A DNA stretch of 11,233 nt from CAZDET01 sp964504335. GTDB lineage: Bacteria; Bacteroidota; Bacteroidia; Chitinophagales; Saprospiraceae. A program made the position numbers and the translations under genes. Positions 1 to 5,546 of this stretch are shown in pieces. The DNA lies in NCBI GenBank assembly GCA_964504335.1, contig CAZDET010000110.1, positions 1 through 11,233 on the forward strand. The letters are read 5' to 3'. The notes beneath the pieces were generated by a model. That model did no database searches. It saw only the letters and a list, made by a program, of their open reading frames with translations, and was not told the origin of the DNA. Positions within the stretch are counted from its first letter, which is position 1. Every line of letters starts with the position of its first letter.

Positions 1-1
1 C

Positions 2-49
2 GCGTTTCAGCGGCTGTGGGCGCACCAGGAGGATGTGTTGATGCTCTAA
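2..49 (+). CDS. C-terminal end of an unidentified plus-strand protein (partial)
   Basis: The second plus-strand frame is open from the left edge and reads AFQRLWAHQEDVLML before a TAA at 47-49. The codons end mostly in G or C, as in the clear genes of this window, and the frame stops exactly where an 8-nt repeat array begins, which fits a real gene end followed by intergenic DNA. Fifteen residues are too few to name a family. If real, the gene converges with gldH. The other two plus frames also run through the edge for a short distance, so this choice is a judgement. Confidence 0.42.
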   Translation, partial: AFQRLWAHQEDVLML

Positions 50-123
50 TGAGCCAATATGCCGATGTGCCGATTATTGACTCATTAGCACATTGACTCA
101 TTGACTAATTGGCACATTAGGGC
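48..123. repeat. Degenerate 8-nt tandem repeat array
   Basis: Reading in steps of eight gives AATGAGCC, AATATGCC, GATGTGCC (48-71), a 4-nt break (GATT, 72-75), then ATTGACTC, ATTAGCAC, ATTGACTC, ATTGACTA, ATTGGCAC, ATTAGGGC (76-123). The second block shares the pattern ATT-R-R-C-W-C in most units. One identical unit plus the following ATT (ATTAGCACATT, 84-94) recurs at 467-477, on the other side of the GC-rich stretch. It starts at the stop codon of the left-edge gene. Function unknown. Confidence 0.6.
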
Positions 124-466
124 GCACGCATCAAATGCTGGAGACAGTAAGTCCATCCGGCGGGACATAGCTTGGACCCTCGGCTCTCCGGCCGGTGGCT
201 GGGCTCGGGGCGCCACACACCATGTGGGTGGGTATTTAAAAAACGGCCCGCCCACCTTACCTGCCAACCTCGAGGGCTGCAGGCAGCTCAGGCGTGCGCT
301 GCGCACGCGGCTACCAGCAATGGAAACGGCCGTGTGAAAACCTGGGCTATTTTGTGAGAACGGCTGCCGCTAGGGCAGTTATTGGATGGTGCCGCAAAGA
401 TACGCGCTTATCAACACAGAAGCAAGCCCAAAACTATCGTACCGACCATTTTAGTGGGTTTGCCCT
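124..466. other. Gene-free GC-rich region with many hairpins; possible structured RNA
   Basis: I see no credible protein gene here: the open frames on both strands are short, Arg/Pro/Gly-rich and resemble nothing known to me. The stretch is richer in GC than its flanks and full of inverted repeats. Examples are GCGTGCGC/GCGCACGC around one central base (292-308), CTGCC/GGCAG (364-378), GGTGGG/CCCACC around 226-256, and GTCCA/TGGAC around 151-178. A minus-strand promoter candidate lies at 395-425, so a minus-strand transcript of up to about 270 nt is possible. I looked for RNase P RNA, tmRNA, SRP RNA and tRNA signatures and recognised none; 6S RNA can be neither shown nor excluded by eye. Confidence 0.35.
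395..425 (-). promoter_or_regulatory. Candidate Bacteroidota housekeeping promoter (minus strand)
   Basis: On the minus strand TATCTTTG (395-402) matches the Bacteroidota -7 consensus TAnnTTTG exactly. A TTG (423-425) lies 20 bases upstream, within the usual spacing for the -33 element. The expected start is near 388, firing leftwards into the GC-rich hairpin region with no protein gene downstream, which points to a non-coding transcript or a relic. A single promoter match of this length can arise by chance. Confidence 0.45.
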
Positions 467-488
467 ATTAGCACATTAAAACTATCGT
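430..488. repeat. 11-bp direct repeat AAAACTATCGT flanking the gldH 3' end
   Basis: AAAACTATCGT occurs at 430-440 and again at 478-488, 48 bases apart. The second copy covers the stop codon and last codons of gldH. The pair encloses the isolated ATTAGCACATT unit (467-477). It may be a small duplication of the gldH end or the trace of a rearrangement; no mobile-element gene is nearby. Confidence 0.4.
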
Positions 489-964
489 TTACTCACTTCC
501 TCCAACCCAAACGCAACCGCCTGTACGCCGCGGAGGGAGTCGCGTCGGGTGTATTGTTCGATGATGAGTTGGTAAGGGCCAGGTTGGTTGAAGTAGGCCC
601 CCTCCTGGATGGGAATATCGAGGCGGTAACCGTCGCCCCGGGAGTCGCCGAGCCAGCGGTTGAGATCGTCGCTGAGCTGGAGAGAAACGACCTCCGACAG
701 CCGCTCACCGTCTGGAAAGACCGTGTGCAGCCGAACGTAGAGGTTTTCGAAGGGAAACTCCGGTAGATGATCGACGATGAGGTGCAGGTTGTAGACCGTC
801 AACGTATCGTCGATGCGGAACTGGTACGCTAGGCTATCGGCGTAGGTCCAGGCAGGACCGTCGATTTCCCGCTGTTCCTGGTACGCGTAATCGCTGGCAC
901 AGCCAGTAAAAAGGAATAGCGCAAAGAGATATGTAAACAGCTGCCGCGATCCGGTACCCATCAT
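482..964 (-). CDS. gldH: GldH-like gliding motility lipoprotein
   Basis: GldH is a lipoprotein found in gliding Bacteroidota and needed for gliding, working with the type IX secretion/gliding machinery. The encoded protein is 160 residues from the ATG at 964. It begins with a short polar stretch, a hydrophobic core (residues about 9-19) and a lipobox-like FTGC with Cys22 as the likely lipidated residue. The mature part has the GldH pattern: a W-x-Y-x-D-S-L segment, a beta-rich core with HLPEFPFENLYV, and a C-terminal GAYFNQPGPYQ-like segment. The reading frame extends 30 codons upstream of 964, but those codons would place a polar tail before the signal peptide and run through an inverted repeat, so I chose 964. 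The gene lies alone, 282 bp after dnaJ on the same strand. Assignment is by sequence pattern recalled from the family. Confidence 0.82.
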   Translation of the reverse strand: MMGTGSRQLFTYLFALFLFTGCASDYAYQEQREIDGPAWTYADSLAYQFRIDDTLTVYNLHLIVDHLPEFPFENLYVRLHTVFPDGERLSEVVSLQLSDDLNRWLGDSRGDGYRLDIPIQEGAYFNQPGPYQLIIEQYTRRDSLRGVQAVAFGLEEVSKR

Positions 965-996
965 TGAAAAGAGGTTTGGAGAATTGCTTAACACCT

Positions 997-1192
997 TGAA
1001 GTCGTTTAAACTTTTTTCTTTCTGGTGAGGGCAAAGCCTTGCAGGTTCTGGCAACGCTCCTTTCGGATTTCGTACCTGGAACGAAGCGTTGGGGCAGGGG
1101 CCCTAACGCCGAGTAAGAGGAAAAAAGAGCGGCCGCTCAGGTTCTATAATGCTTTGGCCGTTAGGCGAATTAAGAAAGTTTAAACGACTTCA
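997..1192. repeat. 196-bp element bounded by an 18-bp perfect inverted repeat
   Basis: TGAAGTCGTTTAAACTTT at 997-1014 is exactly complementary, in inverted order, to 1175-1192; pairing continues for two more bases after one mismatch (to 1017/1172). The enclosed 160 bp contain further complementary pairs: CAACGCT (1052-1058) with AGCGTTG (1085-1091), CCTAACG (1102-1108) with CGTTAGG (1159-1165), and the 12-bp palindrome GAGCGGCCGCTC (1127-1138). The whole could fold into a branched structure. It resembles a small non-autonomous mobile element (MITE-like) or a folded RNA between dnaJ and gldH. I see no clear target-site duplication. Confidence 0.65.
1121..1138 (-). terminator. Candidate intrinsic terminator (GC-rich hairpin plus six T)
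   Basis: On the minus strand the palindrome GAGCGGCCGCTC is followed directly by TTTTTTCC. The stem is short (GAGC/GCTC with a GGCC loop) but all strong pairs at its base, and the T run fits factor-independent termination of leftward transcription leaving dnaJ. It sits inside the 196-bp inverted-repeat element. Confidence 0.45.
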
Positions 1193-1226
1193 TAACCACA
1201 AACGGCACACCTCACACTCCACACGA

Positions 1227-1243
1227 CAAAACCATCGGTTTTG
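1227..1243. terminator. Perfect 7-bp hairpin just after dnaJ
   Basis: CAAAACC-ATC-GGTTTTG forms a perfect 7-bp stem with a 3-base loop starting three bases after the dnaJ stop codon. On the minus strand the 3' arm ends in TTTTG followed by TCG, so the U tract is weak. It could terminate, stabilise or process the grpE-dnaJ transcript. Confidence 0.45.
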
Positions 1244-1246
1244 CAA

Positions 1247-2395
1247 CTAGCGGAAATAATCTTTCATGCGCTCAAAAAAGCCCTTCTCACTCCGACCGGG
1301 TTGCGGGTCGAAATTGGGCAGCTTACGCAGCCGTTCCAGTAGCTGTTTCTCCTCGTCGTTGAGCTTTTTTGGCGTCCAGACATTCACGTGGATCAACTGG
1401 TCACCTTTGCCGTAGCTTTGCACGCTGGGCAGGCCTTTGTCTTTAAGCCGGAAAATTTTTCCGGATTGAGTACCCGCTGGTACCTTGATCTTGACGCGAC
1501 CGTCGATGGTGGGCACTTCTACGGATGTACCCAAGGCGGCGTCGGCAAAGTTGAGGTAGAGCTCGTGGATGAGGTTCATGCCGTCGCGCTGCAAAAACTC
1601 GTGGGGCTTTTCCTCGATGTTGATCAACAAATCGCCCGCGGGGCCGCCCTGGCGACCGGCATTTCCCTTCCCGCGCAGGCTGAGCTGCATGCCTTCTTCT
1701 ACCCCTGCCGGAATTTCGACGTCGATGGTCTCTTCGTCGTAGACCCGGCCGTCGCCTTTGCAGTTATTGCAGGTAGATTTTATTTGCTGGCCGCTGCCGC
1801 TACAGGTTGGGCAGGTAGCTGTGGTAGCCATTTGCCCGAGCGGGGTGGATCGCACCTGGCGCACCATGCCCGATCCGCCACAGGTACGGCATGTCATCAC
1901 GTCGGAAGCATTTTTCGCGCCCGACCCATCGCAAACCGGGCAGGCGACCTGCTTCTTAACCTTTATTTTTTTCGATACCCCAGCGGCAATTTCCTCCAGT
2001 GAAAGCGCCACTTTGATGCGCAGGTTGGAACCCCGCTCGCCGCGTGGCCGTTGCCGCCCGCCGCCCGAACCTCCGAAAAAGCTGAAAGGGCCGCCCGCAT
2101 CGCCGAAGATATTGCCAAATTGATTGAGAATATCCTCCATGGTCATTCCCCCACCGGCACCAAAACCGCCGTTGCCCAGGCCGGCGTGCCCAAATCGGTC
2201 GTAGCGCGCCCGCTTGTCCTGATCGCTCAGCACTTCGTAGGCTTCCGCTGCTTCCTTAAAGCGATCTTCCGCCTTCTTATCGCCTGGGTTCTTATCCGGG
2301 TGAAACTTGATCGCCAGCTTGCGATACGCTTTCTTGATTTCCGTTTCGCTCGCATCACGAGCAACACCCAGAATATCGTAATAATCTTTAGCCAT
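1247..2395 (-). CDS. dnaJ: Chaperone protein DnaJ (Hsp40)
   Basis: Cytoplasmic co-chaperone that delivers unfolded clients to DnaK and stimulates its ATPase. At 382 residues it has the usual full type I length and order. The J domain is at residues 1-70 with the HPD triad at 32-34. A Gly/Phe-rich linker (about 71-120) follows. The zinc-binding domain carries four CxxCxGxG repeats (C152/C155, C169/C172, C195/C198, C209/C212; the last reads CNNCKGDG). The C-terminal substrate-binding domains run to about 345. All catalytic and zinc-ligand residues are intact. It starts 19 bp after the grpE stop, so the two genes are almost certainly one transcript. No dnaK lies in the window. Confidence 0.97.
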   Translation of the reverse strand: MAKDYYDILGVARDASETEIKKAYRKLAIKFHPDKNPGDKKAEDRFKEAAEAYEVLSDQDKRARYDRFGHAGLGNGGFGAGGGMTMEDILNQFGNIFGDAGGPFSFFGGSGGGRQRPRGERGSNLRIKVALSLEEIAAGVSKKIKVKKQVACPVCDGSGAKNASDVMTCRTCGGSGMVRQVRSTPLGQMATTATCPTCSGSGQQIKSTCNNCKGDGRVYDEETIDVEIPAGVEEGMQLSLRGKGNAGRQGGPAGDLLINIEEKPHEFLQRDGMNLIHELYLNFADAALGTSVEVPTIDGRVKIKVPAGTQSGKIFRLKDKGLPSVQSYGKGDQLIHVNVWTPKKLNDEEKQLLERLRKLPNFDPQPGRSEKGFFERMKDYFR

Positions 2396-2414
2396 AATTT
2401 AATGCTTAAGGCGG

Positions 2415-3020
2415 CTATTTCCCAACCACCACTTTTGCGTGGCGAATAATCTTGCCGTTGAGCGAGTAGCCTTTCTCAATCGTATCAATCACTTTACCCG
2501 CCATATCCGGACTGGGAGCAGGTATCTCCGTCACCGCCTCGTGTAGCTCCGGGTCGAAATCAACGCCGTTCGATTCCATGGGCTCCAGGCCCCGCTGCTT
2601 GAGGGTATTGTATAGTTTCTGGTACACCAAAGACACACCATCGCTGAATACTTCGGTAGATGCCTCGGACTCCGCGTTTTGCTTGGCCCTGTCAAAATCG
2701 TCCAAAACAGGCATTAAAGCTGACATTGTGGCTTGCGCGGCCGTACTGATGAACTCCACGCGCTCGCGCATCGTCCGCTTTTTATAGTTTTCGAACTCGG
2801 CAAGCAAACGGATGTACTTGTCGCGCAGTTCCGCATTATTTGCTTTGAGTGCCTGGTAATCCAATTCCTGCCCGGCCTCCGGCTGATCATCAGGATTCAC
2901 GGGGCTGCCTTCGGATTCCGTAGAATGCTCAGTAGCCAGCGGGTGCTCAGATTCCGATACTTCAGGGGTCTCCAATTCTTCTTTATTTTCTTGTAATAGG
3001 TCCTTTTCTCGGTCCAACAT
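2415..3020 (-). CDS. grpE: Nucleotide exchange factor GrpE
   Basis: GrpE opens the nucleotide cleft of DnaK so ADP can leave, completing the DnaK-DnaJ cycle. The 201-residue protein has an acidic, low-complexity N-terminus (about 1-55), a long dimerising helix with heptad character (about 58-110, ending in the NYKKRTMRER-type segment), and the C-terminal beta domain with a PELHEAV motif, an EKGY motif and the closing IIRHAKVVVGK. I chose the ATG at 3020; a frame extension to a TTG at 3032 adds only four residues. It is the first gene of a grpE-dnaJ operon and is divergent from the flavin reductase gene. The leader (3021-3219) has two short palindromes (3054-3066 and 3082-3092) that could matter for heat-shock control, but no CIRCE element is visible. 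Confidence 0.96.
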   Translation of the reverse strand: MLDREKDLLQENKEELETPEVSESEHPLATEHSTESEGSPVNPDDQPEAGQELDYQALKANNAELRDKYIRLLAEFENYKKRTMRERVEFISTAAQATMSALMPVLDDFDRAKQNAESEASTEVFSDGVSLVYQKLYNTLKQRGLEPMESNGVDFDPELHEAVTEIPAPSPDMAGKVIDTIEKGYSLNGKIIRHAKVVVGK

Positions 3021-3053
3021 ACGGTAATACAATTTTCTTCTTTCTGTCTATGC

Positions 3054-3092
3054 GCAAATCCTTTGCCATTGAGGCAGAGTAGACAAATTGTC
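3054..3092 (-). promoter_or_regulatory. Two short palindromes in the grpE leader; weak promoter candidate
   Basis: GACAA-A-TTGTC (3082-3092) and GCAAA-TCC-TTTGC (3054-3066) are perfect short inverted repeats upstream of grpE. On the minus strand they supply an ATTTG and an ATTTG 25 bases apart. This loosely resembles the Bacteroidota TTTG / TAnnTTTG spacing, but the TA of the -7 box is missing and the spacing is about two bases long. I treat this as a possible regulatory region only. Confidence 0.28.
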
Positions 3093-3219
3093 ACTTGCGG
3101 CTGCTGTTACCCTGTACACTACAATCGGAGGCCCCCATTCGTTGAATTGTTCCGGGAAGAGCGAAGTCAACCTCTGAAAAGCGGCGTTGTTACCAGAACG
3201 CGCACTAAAACTATGCGAC

Positions 3220-4122
3220 ATGCCATTTCGCTCCGTCGATCCTCTCGAATTACCCACGGGAGAGGTGTATCAATACCTCGTAAGTAGCGTCAATCCACGA
3301 CCGATTGCCTTCGTTAGCTCGGTCGACGAGGCCGGTGTCCACAACCTGGCCCCCTACAGTTTTTTCAATGCCTTCAGCTCCGATCCGCCGATCGTCGTCT
3401 TTTCCTCCAACCGGCGAGTGCGAGACAACAGCACAAAAGACACCCTGCACAATGTGCAAACGACGGGGGAGTGTGTCATAAATATGGTCAGCTACGATAT
3501 TGTTGAGCAAATGGTGCTGACCAGCGTCGAGTTTGATGCGCAGATCGACGAGTTTGAGCGGAGCGGCCTTACGCCCCTTCCCTCGGAAGTGGTGCGGCCG
3601 AGCCGGGTGGCCGAGAGCCCTGTCCAAATGGAGTGTAAGGTAGATCGCATTATTACGCTGGGCGAATCCGGTGGCGCCGGCCATTTGGTGCTGTGCCGGG
3701 TGGTGCGCTTTCATTTCAACGAAGCGATATTCGACGACAAGGGCCGTATCGACCCCCACCGCATGGACCTGATGGGGCGTTTGGGTAGAGCCTTCTACGT
3801 GCGCGCCAGCGGGGTGGCCGTACATCGCTATTACCAGCCCTCTCAATCTCTACCCATCGGCTATCCCCAGCTGCCCGCAACGGCCCGCACCAGCGAAGTG
3901 CTCACCGCTAACGACCTGGGGCGTCTGGCTCGCCTCGCGGAAGTGCCCAGCCCGCAGGCCATCGCAGCCATTCGCTCCGAAGAGGACGTACAACGCGCCC
4001 TCGCCGAGCCCACCCCCCTGCTGGCCCTGCACCAACTTGCTCGTCGGGAACTCACGAAGGATCAGGTCGATTTTGCCGCGGCCGTGGTGTGGCTGGGAGA
4101 GGAGATTTCGGTGGCGATTTAA
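3220..4122 (+). CDS. Flavin reductase-like FMN-binding protein (split barrel)
   Basis: This 300-residue cytoplasmic protein belongs to the flavin reductase-like family (DIM6/NTAB type), whose members bind FMN in a split beta-barrel and either reduce flavin with NAD(P)H or use it for other redox steps. The family pattern is clear in the first 100 residues: NPRPIAFVSS, then GVHNLAPYSFFNAFSSDPP, then the KDTLHNVQTTGECVINMV segment that lines the FMN site. The remainder holds the second half of the barrel plus a helical C-terminal extension of about 80 residues ending in a Trp-containing helix; the family core is nearer 200. I chose the ATG at 3220; a TTG 11 codons upstream is in frame but less likely. 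It is divergent from grpE and converges on the AAA+ ATPase gene with 27 bp between stops. Substrate unknown. Confidence 0.87.
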   Translation: MPFRSVDPLELPTGEVYQYLVSSVNPRPIAFVSSVDEAGVHNLAPYSFFNAFSSDPPIVVFSSNRRVRDNSTKDTLHNVQTTGECVINMVSYDIVEQMVLTSVEFDAQIDEFERSGLTPLPSEVVRPSRVAESPVQMECKVDRIITLGESGGAGHLVLCRVVRFHFNEAIFDDKGRIDPHRMDLMGRLGRAFYVRASGVAVHRYYQPSQSLPIGYPQLPATARTSEVLTANDLGRLARLAEVPSPQAIAAIRSEEDVQRALAEPTPLLALHQLARRELTKDQVDFAAAVVWLGEEISVAI

Positions 4123-4149
4123 TGGCGAATAGTGGATAGTGAAAACCCC

Positions 4150-5514
4150 TTACATAATTTTACCGGCCTTATTGAACTCCCGGCGGATACCATCCAGCAG
4201 CAGGGGTTCGGTGATGCATTCCTCGTTTCGGTCGAGCAGTTGCAAGCAGACGGCCTGCACGATATTGATAATATCCGCCCCCGTTACTTCGTAGCTTCGG
4301 GCAACTCGCGTCAGGTCCAATTCTGGTGCGAAGCGTACGCGCTCGGGCCAGGAGCTTTCCCAGAGCTGTAGCCGCTCGGCGGCAGACGGCGTATTGAACT
4401 GTACGATCGACTGAAACCGCCGAACGAACGCTTCGTCGATGTTACTTTTGAAATTGGAGGCCAGAATCACCAGCCCATCGTAGCCCTCCACGCGCTGTAG
4501 CAGGTACGATACCTCTTGGTTAGCATAGCGATCGTGGGCGTCTTTGACGTTAGTGCGCTTGCCAAACAGCGAATCCGCTTCGTCGAAAAACAATATCCAG
4601 TCGCGGTTTTCGGCCCGGGCGAATAGGTTGGCGAGGTTCTTCTCCGTCTCGCCGATGTACTTGGAGATGACCATCGATAAATCCACCCGGTACACGTCCT
4701 TTCCCGTTTCCTTGCCCAATAGAGTAGCGGTTAGGGTTTTGCCCGTTCCCGGCGGGCCGTGAAACAGCGCCCGGTAGCCCGGCTTGATGCGTTTAGCCAT
4801 GCCCCAGTCTTCCCGCAGGGTGCGCCCGTGCTGCACCCAGGCGCGCAACTCGTGAATCTGCCGCAAGACCTTTGCCGGCAGCACCAGGTCGTCCCAGTCC
4901 ATCCCGGTTTCCAGCCGCTCGGCCGGAAAGCGCATACTGAAATGGGGGCGAGGCTCGTAGCCCGTCAGCAATTTCTCTACCAAGTCGGCATTGAGCACGA
5001 GCTTGCCACTTAGAGAAGGCTCTCCTTCGGGCACATCTTCCAACCACAGTAGCCGCTTCGCGGCAAAGTAGTGATCCCCGGTAAAGAGTTTTCGGTAGTG
5101 GAGCCGCACTTCAGGATCGTCGCCCGCCAATAAGAATAGCACAGTCTCTCCGGTAGGCAAAAAGCCGCGGAAGTTTTTGCCGCGTGTACCCCCCAGGAGC
5201 GGGAAGTCGCCGGCTTGTTTGAGATAGCGTTGTAAAGTGGTCTCAAAAAAATCGGGGCTAACCGCCGGGGCCAATGCTGTAAAAAGGACCGTCCATTCGG
5301 CCGGCGTGGGTTGAAATTGTTCGCGCAGCGCCCGAAACGGAGAAGCTGCCTGCAATCCTACGTTAAACTCAATGGACGCCGGCTCCGAAACGGGATTGGT
5401 TTTATCCCCTTCGGCAAGGTAATCCGCGAGCCGGTATTCGATAAGCGCTTCCAGATCAGCCAGACCAGTCAGAATATCCTGGTAGGTAATGGTATCGGTA
5501 GGATTGGCAGTCAT
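4150..5514 (-). CDS. AAA+ ATPase of the eCIS Cis15/Afp15 type
   Basis: A 454-residue protein with an N-terminal helical/winged-helix-like region (about 1-235) and one C-terminal AAA+ module. Walker A is GPPGTGKT (253-260), followed by a pore-loop-like KYIGET (285-290) and Walker B LFFDEAD (308-314). Sensor-1 is Asn354 (LASNFK), the Arg-finger pair is R365-R366, and a TGADI sensor-2 helix starts at 411. All catalytic residues are present. The overall layout matches the AAA+ ATPase of eCIS clusters (Afp15/Pvc15, needed for particle assembly and cargo loading) and its relatives that accompany DUF4157 genes. It is the last gene of the five-gene operon, 32 bp after the DUF4157 gene. The eCIS assignment rests on motif order and this neighbour; no structural gene is visible. 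Confidence 0.88.
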   Translation of the reverse strand: MTANPTDTITYQDILTGLADLEALIEYRLADYLAEGDKTNPVSEPASIEFNVGLQAASPFRALREQFQPTPAEWTVLFTALAPAVSPDFFETTLQRYLKQAGDFPLLGGTRGKNFRGFLPTGETVLFLLAGDDPEVRLHYRKLFTGDHYFAAKRLLWLEDVPEGEPSLSGKLVLNADLVEKLLTGYEPRPHFSMRFPAERLETGMDWDDLVLPAKVLRQIHELRAWVQHGRTLREDWGMAKRIKPGYRALFHGPPGTGKTLTATLLGKETGKDVYRVDLSMVISKYIGETEKNLANLFARAENRDWILFFDEADSLFGKRTNVKDAHDRYANQEVSYLLQRVEGYDGLVILASNFKSNIDEAFVRRFQSIVQFNTPSAAERLQLWESSWPERVRFAPELDLTRVARSYEVTGADIINIVQAVCLQLLDRNEECITEPLLLDGIRREFNKAGKIM

Positions 5515-5546
5515 GCTGGTCTGGTTTCGCGTCGGGAATAGGGTAA

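Noticed and set aside
120..390. RNase P RNA, tmRNA or SRP RNA gene in the GC-rich region
   Set aside because: I looked for the AGGAAAGTCC, GGAAGCAGC and terminal TTCGA...CCA-type signatures on both strands and found none.
101..479. Several 60-78-codon frames in the GC-rich left region, both strands
   Set aside because: Mutually overlapping, Arg/Gly/Pro-rich, without any conserved motif; better explained by GC-rich structured non-coding DNA.
965..1054. N-terminal extension of GldH by 30 codons
   Set aside because: It places a polar segment ahead of the lipoprotein signal peptide and crosses one arm of the 18-bp inverted repeat.
1388..2002. Long plus-strand open frame antisense to dnaJ (204 codons)
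   Set aside because: It is fully inside an unmistakable dnaJ and its translation has no domain character; the opposite strand stays open because of dnaJ codon use.
3048..3257. 69-codon minus-strand frame between grpE and the flavin reductase gene
   Set aside because: It overlaps the start of the divergent flavin reductase gene and contains the grpE leader palindromes; no family resemblance.
3250..3846. 198-codon minus-strand open frame opposite the flavin reductase gene
   Set aside because: The plus strand encodes a clear FMN-binding split-barrel pattern; the antisense product is His/Ala/Gly-rich with no recognisable features.
4123..4149. Terminator between the converging flavin reductase and ATPase genes
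   Set aside because: The 27-bp spacer has no stem with a T run on either strand.
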